Assembly: GCF_026168105.1 (NCBI RefSeq)
Contig: NZ_LBMW01000006.1
Coordinates: 62,001 to 126,000, forward strand
Direction: 5' to 3'
DNA length: 64,000 bases
Source of the DNA: Streptomyces hygroscopicus
GTDB taxonomy: Bacteria > Actinomycetota > Actinomycetes > Streptomycetales > Streptomycetaceae
Shown here: in pieces, positions 54,133-62,372 of the stretch
How the letters are laid out: each line of letters starts with the position of its first letter
How positions within the stretch are numbered: the stretch's first letter is position 1
Notes under the pieces: model-generated
What the model was told of the DNA's origin: nothing
The model's input: only the letters and a program-made list of their open reading frames with translations
Database searches by the model: none
Made by a program: the position numbers and the translations under genes

Positions 54133-54765
54133 TCAGCGCTTGAGCGCGCACAGCAGCCCGTCGCCCACGGGGAGCAGCGAGGGCACCAGGTCCGGGCTCT
54201 CCCGGACCGCGCGCAGCAGCTCCCGCAGGCGCAGGACCTCGGTGGGCTGCGGTCCGGAGTCGATGGTGCGGCCATTGGCGAAGGCGCCCTCGAAGACGAC
54301 GAGCCCTCCGGGACGCAGCAGGCGCAACGATTCAGCGAGGTAGTCCAGGACCTCCAGTCGATCGCCGTCGCAGAAGACCAGGTCGTAGCCGGCGTCCGCG
54401 AGCCGGGGCAGCACGTCCAGGGCACGGCCGGGGATGAACCGGGCGCGGTTGCTGGCGAAGCCAGCGGCGCGGAAGGCCTGGCGGGCGAACTGCTGGTGCT
54501 CCGGCTCGGGGTCCACCGTGGTCAGGACGCCGTCCGGCCGCATGCCGTGCAGCAGATGGATCCCGGAGACTCCGCATCCGGTCCCGATCTCCGCCACCGC
54601 CTTGGCGTCCACGGTGGCGGCGAGCAACCGCAGCGCTGCGCCCGCGCCGGGCGACACCGAGCGCAGCCCTGCCTCACGGGCCCGGTCGCGGGCCCAGCGC
54701 AGCGCGTCGTCCTCGGCGACATAGGCGTCGGCGAACGCCCAGCTCGTCTGCCGGTTGCCGGTAAT
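54133..54765 (-). CDS. O-methyltransferase (Rv1220c type) with apparent AUU start
   Basis: About 210 aa if initiated at ATT 54765, which AGGAGAGG precedes at normal spacing. The first standard start is an internal GTG at 54657. Using it would remove 36 residues (TSWAFADAYVAEDDALRWAR...) that align with the N-terminus of Rv1220c as I remember it and include the helices before the SAM domain. The frame has no other ATG/GTG/TTG upstream. SAM motif AVAEIGTGCGVSGIHLL; catalytic-region Asp residues in DLVFCDGDRLEVLDYL. Class I catechol-O-methyltransferase-like fold, substrate unknown. Divergent from sigE, as in mycobacteria. Confidence 0.78.
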   Translation of the reverse strand: MTGNRQTSWAFADAYVAEDDALRWARDRAREAGLRSVSPGAGAALRLLAATVDAKAVAEIGTGCGVSGIHLLHGMRPDGVLTTVDPEPEHQQFARQAFRAAGFASNRARFIPGRALDVLPRLADAGYDLVFCDGDRLEVLDYLAESLRLLRPGGLVVFEGAFANGRTIDSGPQPTEVLRLRELLRAVRESPDLVPSLLPVGDGLLCALKR

Positions 54766-54818
54766 GGCCCTCTCCTGTCCCCGCGATTGCCTGGGCGTGA
54801 CTGTATCCGTTGACCGCG

Positions 54819-54844
54819 GGAACCCGCAGATGGGACCGGGCGTT
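54819..54844 (+). promoter_or_regulatory. Putative ECF-type promoter upstream of sigE
   Basis: GGAACC (54819-54824), 16-bp spacer, CGTT (54841-54844). This is the -35/-10 pattern used by envelope-stress ECF sigma factors of the SigE/SigH/RpoE type, on the sigE strand 45-141 bp before the two possible sigE starts. Autoregulation is the simplest reading. Confidence 0.6.
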
Positions 54845-54984
54845 TAGAAGGGTGGGAAGAGCAGCGGGGGAAAGACGGGGGAAAGGGCATGGACCTGGGC
54901 ATCGAGCAAGTGCTGACGCAGCAGCATCAGCGCCCATCAAATTCTCGTAAAACCGCTTATCCGGAGCTAACGGGCGAGGTGGCT

Positions 54985-55752
54985 ATGGTAGGTGCTCCAC
55001 TGGACACCACCAGAGCCGACAGGGGAGGTGCGGCTGCGCCTGTGGATCGGGGAGGAGTGCTGCGGCGCCTTCTCAGGTCATCGGGTGAGCCGAAATCCGT
55101 GACCGACATTGCTGACACCCACCACGTTGACACCGCGCAGACCGCGACCTTCGCCACCCACGCGGACTCGCAGGCGTGGACTCCGCCCACCTGGGAGGAG
55201 ATCGTCAGCACCCACAGCGGCCGGGTCTACCGACTGGCGTACCGCCTGACCGGTAACCAGCACGACGCCGAGGACCTGACCCAGGAAGTCTTCGTCCGGG
55301 TCTTCCGTTCCCTGTCGACCTACACGCCCGGCACGTTCGAGGGCTGGCTGCACCGCATCACCACGAACCTCTTCCTGGACATGGTCCGGCGTAAGCAGCG
55401 CATCCGCTTCGACGCGCTCGGCGAGGACGCGGCCGAGCGGCTGGCCAGTCGCGAGCCGAACCCGCAGCAGGTCTTCAACGACGCGCACTTCGACGCTGAC
55501 GTCCAGCAGGCCCTGGACACCCTGGCGCCCGAGTTCCGCGCGGCCGTGGTCCTCTGCGACATCGAAGGACTGTCGTACGAGGAGATCGCCGCGACCCTGG
55601 GTGTCAAGCTCGGCACGGTCCGCTCCCGCATCCACCGCGGCCGTTCGCAGCTGCGCAAGGCCTTGGCGCACCGTTCTCCCGAGGCCCGAGCCGAGCGGCG
55701 CTCCTTCATGGCCCGGGTGCCCGCGCTGGGGGGAGGAGGCGCGACCGCGTGA
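54985..55752 (+). CDS. sigE: ECF sigma factor SigE (envelope stress)
   Basis: 255 aa from ATG 54985 (GAGG upstream), 287 aa if ATG 54889 is used. A non-conserved N-terminal tail of about 70 residues precedes region 2 ([55 protein letters not shown]) and region 4 ([44 protein letters not shown]). Followed by its anti-sigma factor, HtrA and TatB, the mycobacterial sigE-rseA-htrA-tatB order. It should redirect RNA polymerase during cell-envelope stress. It is not the S. coelicolor protein named sigma-E at SCO3356, which has different neighbours. Confidence 0.88.
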   Translation: MVGAPLDTTRADRGGAAAPVDRGGVLRRLLRSSGEPKSVTDIADTHHVDTAQTATFATHADSQAWTPPTWEEIVSTHSGRVYRLAYRLTGNQHDAEDLTQEVFVRVFRSLSTYTPGTFEGWLHRITTNLFLDMVRRKQRIRFDALGEDAAERLASREPNPQQVFNDAHFDADVQQALDTLAPEFRAAVVLCDIEGLSYEEIAATLGVKLGTVRSRIHRGRSQLRKALAHRSPEARAERRSFMARVPALGGGGATA

Positions 55753-56732
55753 GTGGATCCCGTCGCCCCACACCGACAGAGCAGCACCTGGGAGACCGTC
55801 TTTCCGCCCTGGTGGACGGAGAGCTCGGTCATGAGACGCGCGAGCGCGTGCTGGCCCACCTGGCCACCTGCGCGAAGTGCAAGGCCGAGGCCGACGCACA
55901 GCGCCGACTGAAGAACGTCTTCGCGGAGGCGGCGCCGCCGCCCCCCTCAGAAAGCCTTCTGGCCCGCCTCCAGGGCCTGTCGTCGGGAGGTGACGTCGAC
56001 GGCGGTGGCACGCCGCTCGGCGGAGGAGGGTTCGGCAGAAGGCTCCACGGGACCGGGGGGCTGCCCTCGGGCCCCGGCGTCTTCGGCGTGAGGGGCGAGC
56101 CTTTCTCGTACGTCCCGTCGGGGCCGCACGCCACGGCGCTGGCCCCGTCCGAGGACCGTGCCCTCTCCGGGGACCGGGGTTTCCGTATCCATCACGTGGG
56201 GCGCCCCGACCCCGAGCGCCCGTCCTCGCGCGGGCTGCGGTTCGCGTTCGTCGCCGCGGGCGCGGTGTCGCTGGCCGCGATCGCGCTCGGCGGGGTGTCG
56301 AGCGTCCCGACGGATACGGGCGTGGAGGCTCGCGGTGGTCCGGGCACCGGCAGCAATGTCGTCCCGACGCGTACGCCGGGCACGGGCGGTGCCACGGCCC
56401 CCGAGGTCCAGCGCCGACGCAGCACACCGGTGCTCGGGCAGGTCACCGTCGGCGGGGGACCCGTGGCGTCCACGGCGGCATCGGCCCCGCTGCTGCCCGG
56501 AATCGCCGCCCCGGTCCAGGACGCCTCGGAGATCCGTGCGCTGACCGCTCCCGTGGTGGCCGGAGCCGCGGTGATGTCCCCTCTCATACGTCCGCTCGCC
56601 GAGACCGGGCCGGTCACGACGACCTCCTGGCCGACTGCCCCGAGGCTCATGGCTCCCGGGCTGCGAACCGCGTCGCCGCCGGCTCCTTCCGCAACCTCCA
56701 CGCTCCCGCCCTCCTCGCACACCGCCCAGTGA
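55749..56732 (+). CDS. Anti-sigma factor, RseA/ZAS type
   Basis: 327 aa. The GTG start overlaps the sigE stop (GTGA). The N-terminal zinc-binding motif is H-x3-C-x2-C in [16 protein letters not shown], with the preceding His in GELGHET. It marks a ZAS anti-sigma domain that holds SigE inactive. A single hydrophobic stretch ([21 protein letters not shown], about residues 160-180) anchors it in the membrane. The C-terminal ~145 residues are Pro/Thr/Ala-rich. Release could involve phosphorylation and proteolysis as in mycobacteria, which is inference. Confidence 0.85.
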   Translation: MSGSRRPTPTEQHLGDRLSALVDGELGHETRERVLAHLATCAKCKAEADAQRRLKNVFAEAAPPPPSESLLARLQGLSSGGDVDGGGTPLGGGGFGRRLHGTGGLPSGPGVFGVRGEPFSYVPSGPHATALAPSEDRALSGDRGFRIHHVGRPDPERPSSRGLRFAFVAAGAVSLAAIALGGVSSVPTDTGVEARGGPGTGSNVVPTRTPGTGGATAPEVQRRRSTPVLGQVTVGGGPVASTAASAPLLPGIAAPVQDASEIRALTAPVVAGAAVMSPLIRPLAETGPVTTTSWPTAPRLMAPGLRTASPPAPSATSTLPPSSHTAQ

Positions 56733-56871
56733 GCCGGACGTCTGCCTGCCGCTCCCGGAACCTGGTTGAATCCAGGGACTGCCGCGCCCGCGCAGGCGAT
56801 CCGGGCGCGGAATCGATGATCAAGCGGTGACTGCCGGTGCCGCGCTGCCGCGGGCCGGGTGTGGGGAGAGC

Positions 56872-58893
56872 ATGAACGAGGGGAAGCCGATCCCTGCCGG
56901 GGAGACCGAGATGGAGACATCTGCGGCACGCGACGGCGCGGGCGCCGGGACCGACCTGGGCTCCGGGGCACATGAAGGCCTCCAGGCGTCGGGGGGTGCC
57001 GGGGCGCGGGGCGTCGAGGGCTCGGCGGCAGGCGGTGAGGGGCGGGGCAGAGGTTCCGACGGCGACTATGAACTGAGTCGCCCCGCCGGTGCGCCCCTGC
57101 GAAGCGGAGCCGACACGAAGGGGGACTTCGAGCTGGAGTCCCCGGTTGCCTCGGAGCCGGGTGGGGCGGTGGCTGGTCGGGACGTCGAGTTGGAGTCCCC
57201 GCCTGCGGTGGAGCCCCCGGGTGGGGCGGTGGCAGCTCGGGATGGTGGGCTGGAGTCCTCGGCTGTGGTGGAGTCCGGGCCGGGCGGCGGTGAAGGGGAC
57301 TTCGAACTGGAGCATCCGGTTTCGGTGCGGTCCGAGGGTGGGGTCGTGGATCAGGCGCCGTCCGAGGCGTCCGATGCGGTGCCCGTCGGGTTCGCCGCTG
57401 CGGGCGGCGTCGAGCAGGAATGTTCCGAGGGTGCGGCGGCACAGCCAGGGGGCGTTGCGCACGCCGCTCCCGCCGAGCGTCCCAAGCCGCTCCACGATCC
57501 CGACCCCTACGGGACCCCGCCGTACGGCGAACCCGGCCCCTGGGCCCCCGCCCCGCCGGTCCAGCACCCGGGGGTGACGTCCGCGCACGGCGCGGGACCC
57601 GTGCCGCTTCCGGCGCAGGAAGCTCCTCTCCCGCCGGGCTCGCCCGCACCGGCCCCTTCGGCACTCGTGCCGCCGGGAGCGCCGACCGCCCCGCCCACCA
57701 CTCCCTGGCAGCACTACGACCCCTGGGCACCTCAGGCCCCCTTCCAGCAGAACGGCGCGCCCGTCGCCACCCAGGAGCAGCGGCGCAGGCGGACCAGGAA
57801 GGCGCTCGTGCTCGGGGCCGTCCTGATCGCGCTCGTGGCCGGTGGTATCGGCGGTGTCGTCGGCGCCGTCCTGGAGCGCGACGGAGGATTCGGGAGCGTC
57901 CAGTTGCCGCAGGCCGGGGAGGAACCCAAGGGACGGGCGCCGGACAGCACCGCCGGGATCGCCGCCCGTGCGCTGCCGAGCGTCGTGACCCTGCATGTCA
58001 AGGGCACCGACACCGAGGACACCGGCACCGGGTTCGTCCTCGACGGCGCCGGACACATCCTCACCAACAACCATGTCGTCCAGCCCGCGGGGTCCGGCGG
58101 CGAGATATCGGTGACCTTCAACGGCGGGCAGACCGCCAAGGCCACCGTCGTCGGCCGGGACACCGGCTATGACCTCGCCGTCGTCAAGGTCAGCGGCGTC
58201 CGGGGGCTGAGGCCCATGCCCCTCGGCAACTCCGACAATGTCCAGGTCGGCGACCAGGTCGTGGCCATCGGCGCGCCCTTCGACCTGGCAGGCACCGTCA
58301 CCTCCGGGATCATCAGCGCCAAGGAACGGCCCATCACGGCCGGTGGCGACAAGGGCGACGGGAGCGATGTGTCGTACGTCGACGCCCTGCAGACCGATGC
58401 CCCGATCAACCCCGGCAACTCCGGCGGCCCCCTCCTCGACTCCAGGGGACGGGTCGTCGGCATCAACTCCGCCATCCGGTCGGCCGACAGCGGCTCCGGC
58501 GAGAGCGGCCAGGCCGGTTCCATCGGGCTCGGTTTCGCCATCCCCGTCAACCAGGCCAAGCGCGTCGCCGAGGAGCTGATCAACACCGGCAAGGCCACCC
58601 ACCCGGTGATCGGTGTCACGCTCGACATGAACTACACGGGAGACGGGGCCCGCGTCGGCGCGAAGGGCGCCGGCGGCAGCCCCTCGGTCACCCGGGGCGG
58701 CCCCGGAGACAGGGCCGGCATCAAGCCCGGTGACGTCATCACCGAGGTCGACGGTGTACACGTCCGTTCGGGCGAGGAGCTCATTGTCAGGACCCGCGCC
58801 CACCGCCCCGGTGACCGCCTGGAACTGACCGTCGTCCGCGACGGCGCCGAACGGAGGCTCACCCTCGTCCTCGGGTCCGCGGACGGCAACTGA
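56872..58893 (+). CDS. htrA: Membrane-anchored HtrA-like serine protease
   Basis: 673 aa from ATG 56872 (GGGGAGAG upstream). About 310 cytoplasmic residues are low complexity, with Pro/Gly-rich parts and diverged repeats around LESP. One transmembrane helix follows RRRRTRK (about 312-335). The trypsin-like domain has His401 (NNHVV), Asp434 (GYDLAVVKV) and Ser517 (NPGNSGGPL), and a C-terminal PDZ domain (GDRAGIKPGDVITEVDG). It degrades or refolds damaged exported proteins. As the third gene after sigE it is probably part of the SigE regulon, although 139 bp separate it from the anti-sigma gene. Confidence 0.92.
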   Translation: MNEGKPIPAGETEMETSAARDGAGAGTDLGSGAHEGLQASGGAGARGVEGSAAGGEGRGRGSDGDYELSRPAGAPLRSGADTKGDFELESPVASEPGGAVAGRDVELESPPAVEPPGGAVAARDGGLESSAVVESGPGGGEGDFELEHPVSVRSEGGVVDQAPSEASDAVPVGFAAAGGVEQECSEGAAAQPGGVAHAAPAERPKPLHDPDPYGTPPYGEPGPWAPAPPVQHPGVTSAHGAGPVPLPAQEAPLPPGSPAPAPSALVPPGAPTAPPTTPWQHYDPWAPQAPFQQNGAPVATQEQRRRRTRKALVLGAVLIALVAGGIGGVVGAVLERDGGFGSVQLPQAGEEPKGRAPDSTAGIAARALPSVVTLHVKGTDTEDTGTGFVLDGAGHILTNNHVVQPAGSGGEISVTFNGGQTAKATVVGRDTGYDLAVVKVSGVRGLRPMPLGNSDNVQVGDQVVAIGAPFDLAGTVTSGIISAKERPITAGGDKGDGSDVSYVDALQTDAPINPGNSGGPLLDSRGRVVGINSAIRSADSGSGESGQAGSIGLGFAIPVNQAKRVAEELINTGKATHPVIGVTLDMNYTGDGARVGAKGAGGSPSVTRGGPGDRAGIKPGDVITEVDGVHVRSGEELIVRTRAHRPGDRLELTVVRDGAERRLTLVLGSADGN

Positions 58894-58988
58894 CACCAAC
58901 CTCACCCTCATACGGACGGTCCCGAAAATTGCCCTACAAGGCAAACATCCCGGAAAACCCGACGTGCGCACGCGCACGGGGCGCCGGG

Positions 58989-59022
58989 ACGGTACCCGTC
59001 GGACAGGAACGACGGGTACCGT
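58989..59022. terminator. Hairpin between htrA and tatB
   Basis: Perfect 12-bp arms (58989-59000 and 59011-59022) with a 10-nt loop, about 95 bp after htrA and 77 bp before tatB. Could end the htrA message, or be an operator for tatB; no T-run. Confidence 0.55.
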
Positions 59023-59098
59023 GGATTCGGCCCGGATCCACGGAAGACCCGCATCGACCACCGGGGCCGAGGACCGAGGACATCGCTAGGAGCTTCAG

Positions 59099-59560
59099 GT
59101 GTTCAATGACATAGGACCGCTCGAGCTGGTGACGATCGTCGTCATCGCTGTGCTCATCTTCGGTCCGGACAAGCTCCCGAAGGTGATCCAGGACGTCACG
59201 CGCACCATCCGCAAGATCCGGGAGTTCTCGGAGAGCGCCAAGCAGGACATCCGGAGTGAACTGGGGCCCGAGTTCAAGGACTTCGAGTTCGAGGACCTCA
59301 ACCCCAAGACGTTCATCCGCAAGCAGCTGGAGAACGACGGCCTGGGGCTCCAGGAGATCCGCAACGGATTCGACCTGAAGAAGGAGATGGCCGAGGTCAC
59401 GGACGCGGTGCACGGCCGCGACACTGAATCCCCGTCGTCCCCGTCGTCCCCGTCGCCCTCGTCGTCCTCCTCGCCCTCCTCCGATCGCGTCGACATGACG
59501 AAGAAGCCCGAAACGGCCGACCCCGGCGAGCGCCCGCCCTTCGACTCGGACGCCACCTGA
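59099..59560 (+). CDS. tatB: Sec-independent translocase subunit TatB
   Basis: 153 aa from GTG 59099. The N-terminal helix with the hinge Gly-Pro (MFNDIGPLELVTIVVIAVLIFGPDKLP) is diagnostic, followed by the amphipathic helix KVIQDVTRTIRKIREFSESAK. The charged C-terminal tail includes a Ser/Pro run (SPSSPSSPSPSSSSSP) and is probably flexible. With TatC and TatA it recognises twin-arginine signals, such as that on the binding protein encoded at 23443-25227. Confidence 0.94.
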   Translation: MFNDIGPLELVTIVVIAVLIFGPDKLPKVIQDVTRTIRKIREFSESAKQDIRSELGPEFKDFEFEDLNPKTFIRKQLENDGLGLQEIRNGFDLKKEMAEVTDAVHGRDTESPSSPSSPSPSSSSSPSSDRVDMTKKPETADPGERPPFDSDAT

Positions 59561-59804
59561 GCCGTACGCGGACGCCGTCGGCGTTGTGGGACGCCGCGCG
59601 GTGACGTGACGCAGGCCATACGCCCATCGGCGTGCGCGCGGCCATTTTGCGACGTGCAAGCGGCCGTACGCGCCGGGCGTTTCCATGCTGCCCGGAGTGC
59701 TGTGGCTATGCTGCCCAGTTGTTGTGCGGACCGTTTTGGGAGCAAGGACGCCCGTGGGGGGCGGGCCGCCCGGGTCCGACGAGAGCGAGGAGGCGTCCGG
59801 GCAG
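59561..59804 (+). other. Gap tatB to hypothetical gene
   Basis: 244 bp. A candidate -10 (TATGCT at about 59706) lacks a clear -35. No gene or strong repeat seen. The next gene may start as early as GTG 59757. Confidence 0.25.
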
Positions 59805-60461
59805 ATGGAGACGACGAGTCGGGTGGGCGCGCAGGCGCCGGACGCGGAGGGCGGGCAGCAGCTCCCCTTCGCCCGGCGCACGGTCGACGGCTACCTCAAG
59901 GCGTCCTTCCCGTGGTACGGCCTCGACGAGGCGTTCACGGGGCCGCGCTGGCTGATGCAGGTGGGTACCGCGGCCGACGGGGCCGTGGAGCACGGATCGA
60001 CCGGACACGGTGACGAGCCCTCCGTGCGCAGCGAGTCCACCGAGGACAACGAGCGTTTCGCGGTCGTGGTCACCGTCGCGGCCAACCCCGTACGGCGCAG
60101 CGCCGACGGCACCGGCCTGCTGGAGGCCACGTCGGTCTCCTCGGCCGCCTGGCTCGCGGGCGTGGGGCTGCTGTCGTTCACCTGGCCCGGTCAGATGGAC
60201 CACAGTCTGCGGGACGACTGGCTCGACCAGCAGACCGAGACGGCGTGGGCGCTGGCGGACGATCTGACCGGCCCCGACTGGTCCACCCTGTCCCTGCCCG
60301 TGGACGGTGTCCCCACGCCGTTCCACTACCGCGAGTCCGAGTTCGGCTGGGTACTCGCCGGGTCCACGCAGGCGGGCGTGCACGTGGGGGCGTACGGCAG
60401 GGGCATGAGCGCATATGGGCTCGGCTTCGCCGTGATCAAGGACATCGCGGCCTACGCATAG
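59805..60461 (+). CDS. Conserved hypothetical protein, 218 aa
   Basis: ATG 59805 chosen; GTG 59757 would add 16 residues. Soluble, without signal peptide. It has mixed alpha/beta character with conserved-looking stretches (RRTVDGYLKASFPWYGLDEAFTGPRW, VDGVPTPFHYRESEFGWVLAG, YGRGMSAYGLGFAVIKDIAAY). No catalytic motif or known family is recognised. Codon use is ordinary for the genome. It stands alone between tatB and the convergent mrp operon. Confidence 0.75.
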   Translation: METTSRVGAQAPDAEGGQQLPFARRTVDGYLKASFPWYGLDEAFTGPRWLMQVGTAADGAVEHGSTGHGDEPSVRSESTEDNERFAVVVTVAANPVRRSADGTGLLEATSVSSAAWLAGVGLLSFTWPGQMDHSLRDDWLDQQTETAWALADDLTGPDWSTLSLPVDGVPTPFHYRESEFGWVLAGSTQAGVHVGAYGRGMSAYGLGFAVIKDIAAYA

Positions 60462-60525
60462 GACGAAAGGACGCATGGATCTCACTGGGGCAATGGGCCG
60501 CACAGGCCGAGGCGCCTATGCGTAG
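60452..60525. repeat. 11-bp inverted repeat spanning the stop codon region
   Basis: ctacgcatagg (60452-60462) and cctatgcgtag (60515-60525) are perfect reverse complements, 52 nt apart. The first overlaps the stop codon of the hypothetical gene. May be an outer stem around the following terminator. Confidence 0.5.
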
Positions 60526-60527
60526 AC

Positions 60528-60560
60528 CGAGGGGGCACCGTTGGTCACGGTGCCCCCTCG
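60528..60560. terminator. Bidirectional hairpin before mrp
   Basis: Perfect 13-bp stem (60528-60540 and 60548-60560) with a 7-nt loop between convergent genes; strong in both directions. Confidence 0.8.
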
Positions 60561-60615
60561 CCGCCAGTCATCCGGACATCGGTGGCTGCGGTTGTCCGTG
60601 GTTGCCCGGGGCGCC

Positions 60616-61749
60616 CTAGAACTTGTTCTTCGGCGTGATCCCCAGCGACAGGCCTGCCAGGCCCCGCTGCCGGCCCCCCAGCTTCCCCGCGATCGAGCGC
60701 AGGGCCGCGCCCGCGGGGGAGTCCGGGTCCGTCAGGACCACCGGCTTGCCCTCGTCGCCGCCCTCGCGCAGGCGGACGTCGATGGGGATGGAGCCGAGGA
60801 CCGGCACCGTGGCGCCGGTCGTGCGCGTCAAGCCGTCGGCGACCACCTGACCGCCGCCCGTGCCGAAGACGTCGACCATCTCGTCACAGTGCGGGCAGGG
60901 CAGGCCGGACATGTTCTCGACCACGCCCACGATCTTCTGGTGGGTCTGGACGGCGATGGAGCCCGCCCGCTCGGCGACCTCCGCGGCCGCCTGCTGCGGG
61001 GTGGTCACCACCAGGATCTCCGCGTTCGGGACCAGCTGTGCCACGGAGATCGCGATGTCGCCCGTGCCCGGCGGCAGGTCCAGCAGCAGCACGTCCAGGT
61101 CACCCCAGAACACGTCGGCGAGGAACTGCTGGAGCGCGCGGTGCAGCATCGGGCCCCGCCAGACCACCGGCGCGTTGCCCGGGGTGAACATGCCGATCGA
61201 GATGACCTTCACGCCGTTCGCCTGCGGCGGCATGATCATGTTCTCGACCTGGGTCGGGCGGCCGTCCACACCCAGCATGCGCGGCACGCTGTGGCCGTAG
61301 ATGTCGGCGTCCACGACACCGACCTTCAGGCCGTCGGCCGCCATCGCCGCCGCCAGATTCACCGTCACCGAGGACTTGCCGACGCCGCCCTTGCCGGAGG
61401 CCACCGCATACACACGGGTGAGCGAGCCCGGCTTGGCGAACGGGACCTCGCGCTCGGCCTGGCCGCCGCGCAGCGCGGTCGCCAGCTCGCGGCGCTGCTC
61501 GTCGCTCATCACCTCGAGCGTGACGTCGACCCGCGTGACACCCTCGACGCGGGAGACCGCCTCCGTCACGCGCTGCGTGATCGTGTCGCGCATGGGGCAG
61601 CCGGAGACCGTCAGATACACGGTGACCGCGACCGCACCGTCTGCGCCGATCTCCACCGATTTGACCATCCCCAGCTCGGTGATGGGTCGCTGGATCTCGG
61701 GGTCGTTCACCGTCGCCAGTGCCTCGCGCACCGCGTCTTCCGTAGCCAT
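60616..61749 (-). CDS. mrp: Mrp/ApbC-family iron-sulfur carrier ATPase
   Basis: 377 aa from ATG 61749. An N-terminal DUF59/MIP18-like domain (EALATVNDPEIQRPITELGMVKSV) is followed by the deviant Walker A AVASGKGGVGKSSVTVNLA. Switch regions VDADIYGHS and LLDLPPGTGD follow, and the cluster-bridging CxxC is in SGLPCPHCDEMV. It transfers [4Fe-4S] clusters to target proteins. Last gene of a leftward three-gene operon, 44 bp after the DUF1003 gene. Confidence 0.92.
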   Translation of the reverse strand: MATEDAVREALATVNDPEIQRPITELGMVKSVEIGADGAVAVTVYLTVSGCPMRDTITQRVTEAVSRVEGVTRVDVTLEVMSDEQRRELATALRGGQAEREVPFAKPGSLTRVYAVASGKGGVGKSSVTVNLAAAMAADGLKVGVVDADIYGHSVPRMLGVDGRPTQVENMIMPPQANGVKVISIGMFTPGNAPVVWRGPMLHRALQQFLADVFWGDLDVLLLDLPPGTGDIAISVAQLVPNAEILVVTTPQQAAAEVAERAGSIAVQTHQKIVGVVENMSGLPCPHCDEMVDVFGTGGGQVVADGLTRTTGATVPVLGSIPIDVRLREGGDEGKPVVLTDPDSPAGAALRSIAGKLGGRQRGLAGLSLGITPKNKF

Positions 61750-61793
61750 AACCACGATGGTACGGCGCCCTGCGGGGGCCTCGGAAAGCCCCG

Positions 61794-62372
61794 TCAGCGG
61801 TCGTCTACATCACGTCCGCGCGACCGTTCCGCCGGGAATACGACATGCCCGTCAGGACGCCGCCGTTCCTCGATGTCCTTCATGAAGTCCTGCAGCTCCG
61901 AGCGGATCCAGTCGCGCGTGGCGACCTCGCCGAGGCCCGTGCGCAGTGCTGCGACCTCCCGGGTCAGATACTCCGTGTCCGCGATCGACCGCTCGTTCTG
62001 CTTGCGGTCCTGCTCGAGGTTGACCCGGTCGCGGTCGTCCTGGCGGTTCTGTGCCAGCAGGATCAGCGGGGCCGCGTAGGAGGCCTGCAGAGACAGCATC
62101 AGGGTCAGGAAGATGAAGGGGTACGGGTCGAATCGCAGGTAGAGCGGGGCGGCGATGTTCCAGAGCAGCCACAGCACGATGACGACCGTCATCCAGACGA
62201 TGAACCGGCCGGTGCCGAGGAAGCGCGCGATCCGTTCGGACATGCGCCCGAAGGCCTCCGGGTCCCACTCGGGCAGGACGCGGGTGCGCCGCGGCAGCGG
62301 CTGGTCGAGCCGGATGCGGGGGCGGGTGGCGGCGGTCGCGCCGGAGGGGTACTTCTCGCGCTCAGGCGCCAT
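61794..62372 (-). CDS. DUF1003 membrane protein
   Basis: 192 aa from ATG 62372, overlapping the preceding stop by 11 bp. Two transmembrane helices (RFIVWMTVVIVLWLLWNI and YPFIFLTLMLSLQASYAAPLILLAQ) are followed by the conserved QNRQDDRDR motif and a charged helical tail (about residues 115-165). These are the DUF1003 hallmarks. Function unknown. Always next to the MgtE-N/CBS gene in the relatives I recall (Rv1231c-Rv1232c). Confidence 0.85.
   Translation of the reverse strand: MAPEREKYPSGATAATRPRIRLDQPLPRRTRVLPEWDPEAFGRMSERIARFLGTGRFIVWMTVVIVLWLLWNIAAPLYLRFDPYPFIFLTLMLSLQASYAAPLILLAQNRQDDRDRVNLEQDRKQNERSIADTEYLTREVAALRTGLGEVATRDWIRSELQDFMKDIEERRRPDGHVVFPAERSRGRDVDDR

Noticed and set aside
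56757..56782. GGAACC upstream of htrA as a second ECF promoter
   Set aside because: At 16-17 bp spacing the -10 position reads CTGC rather than CGTT or GTC, so it does not fit the pattern seen before sigE.
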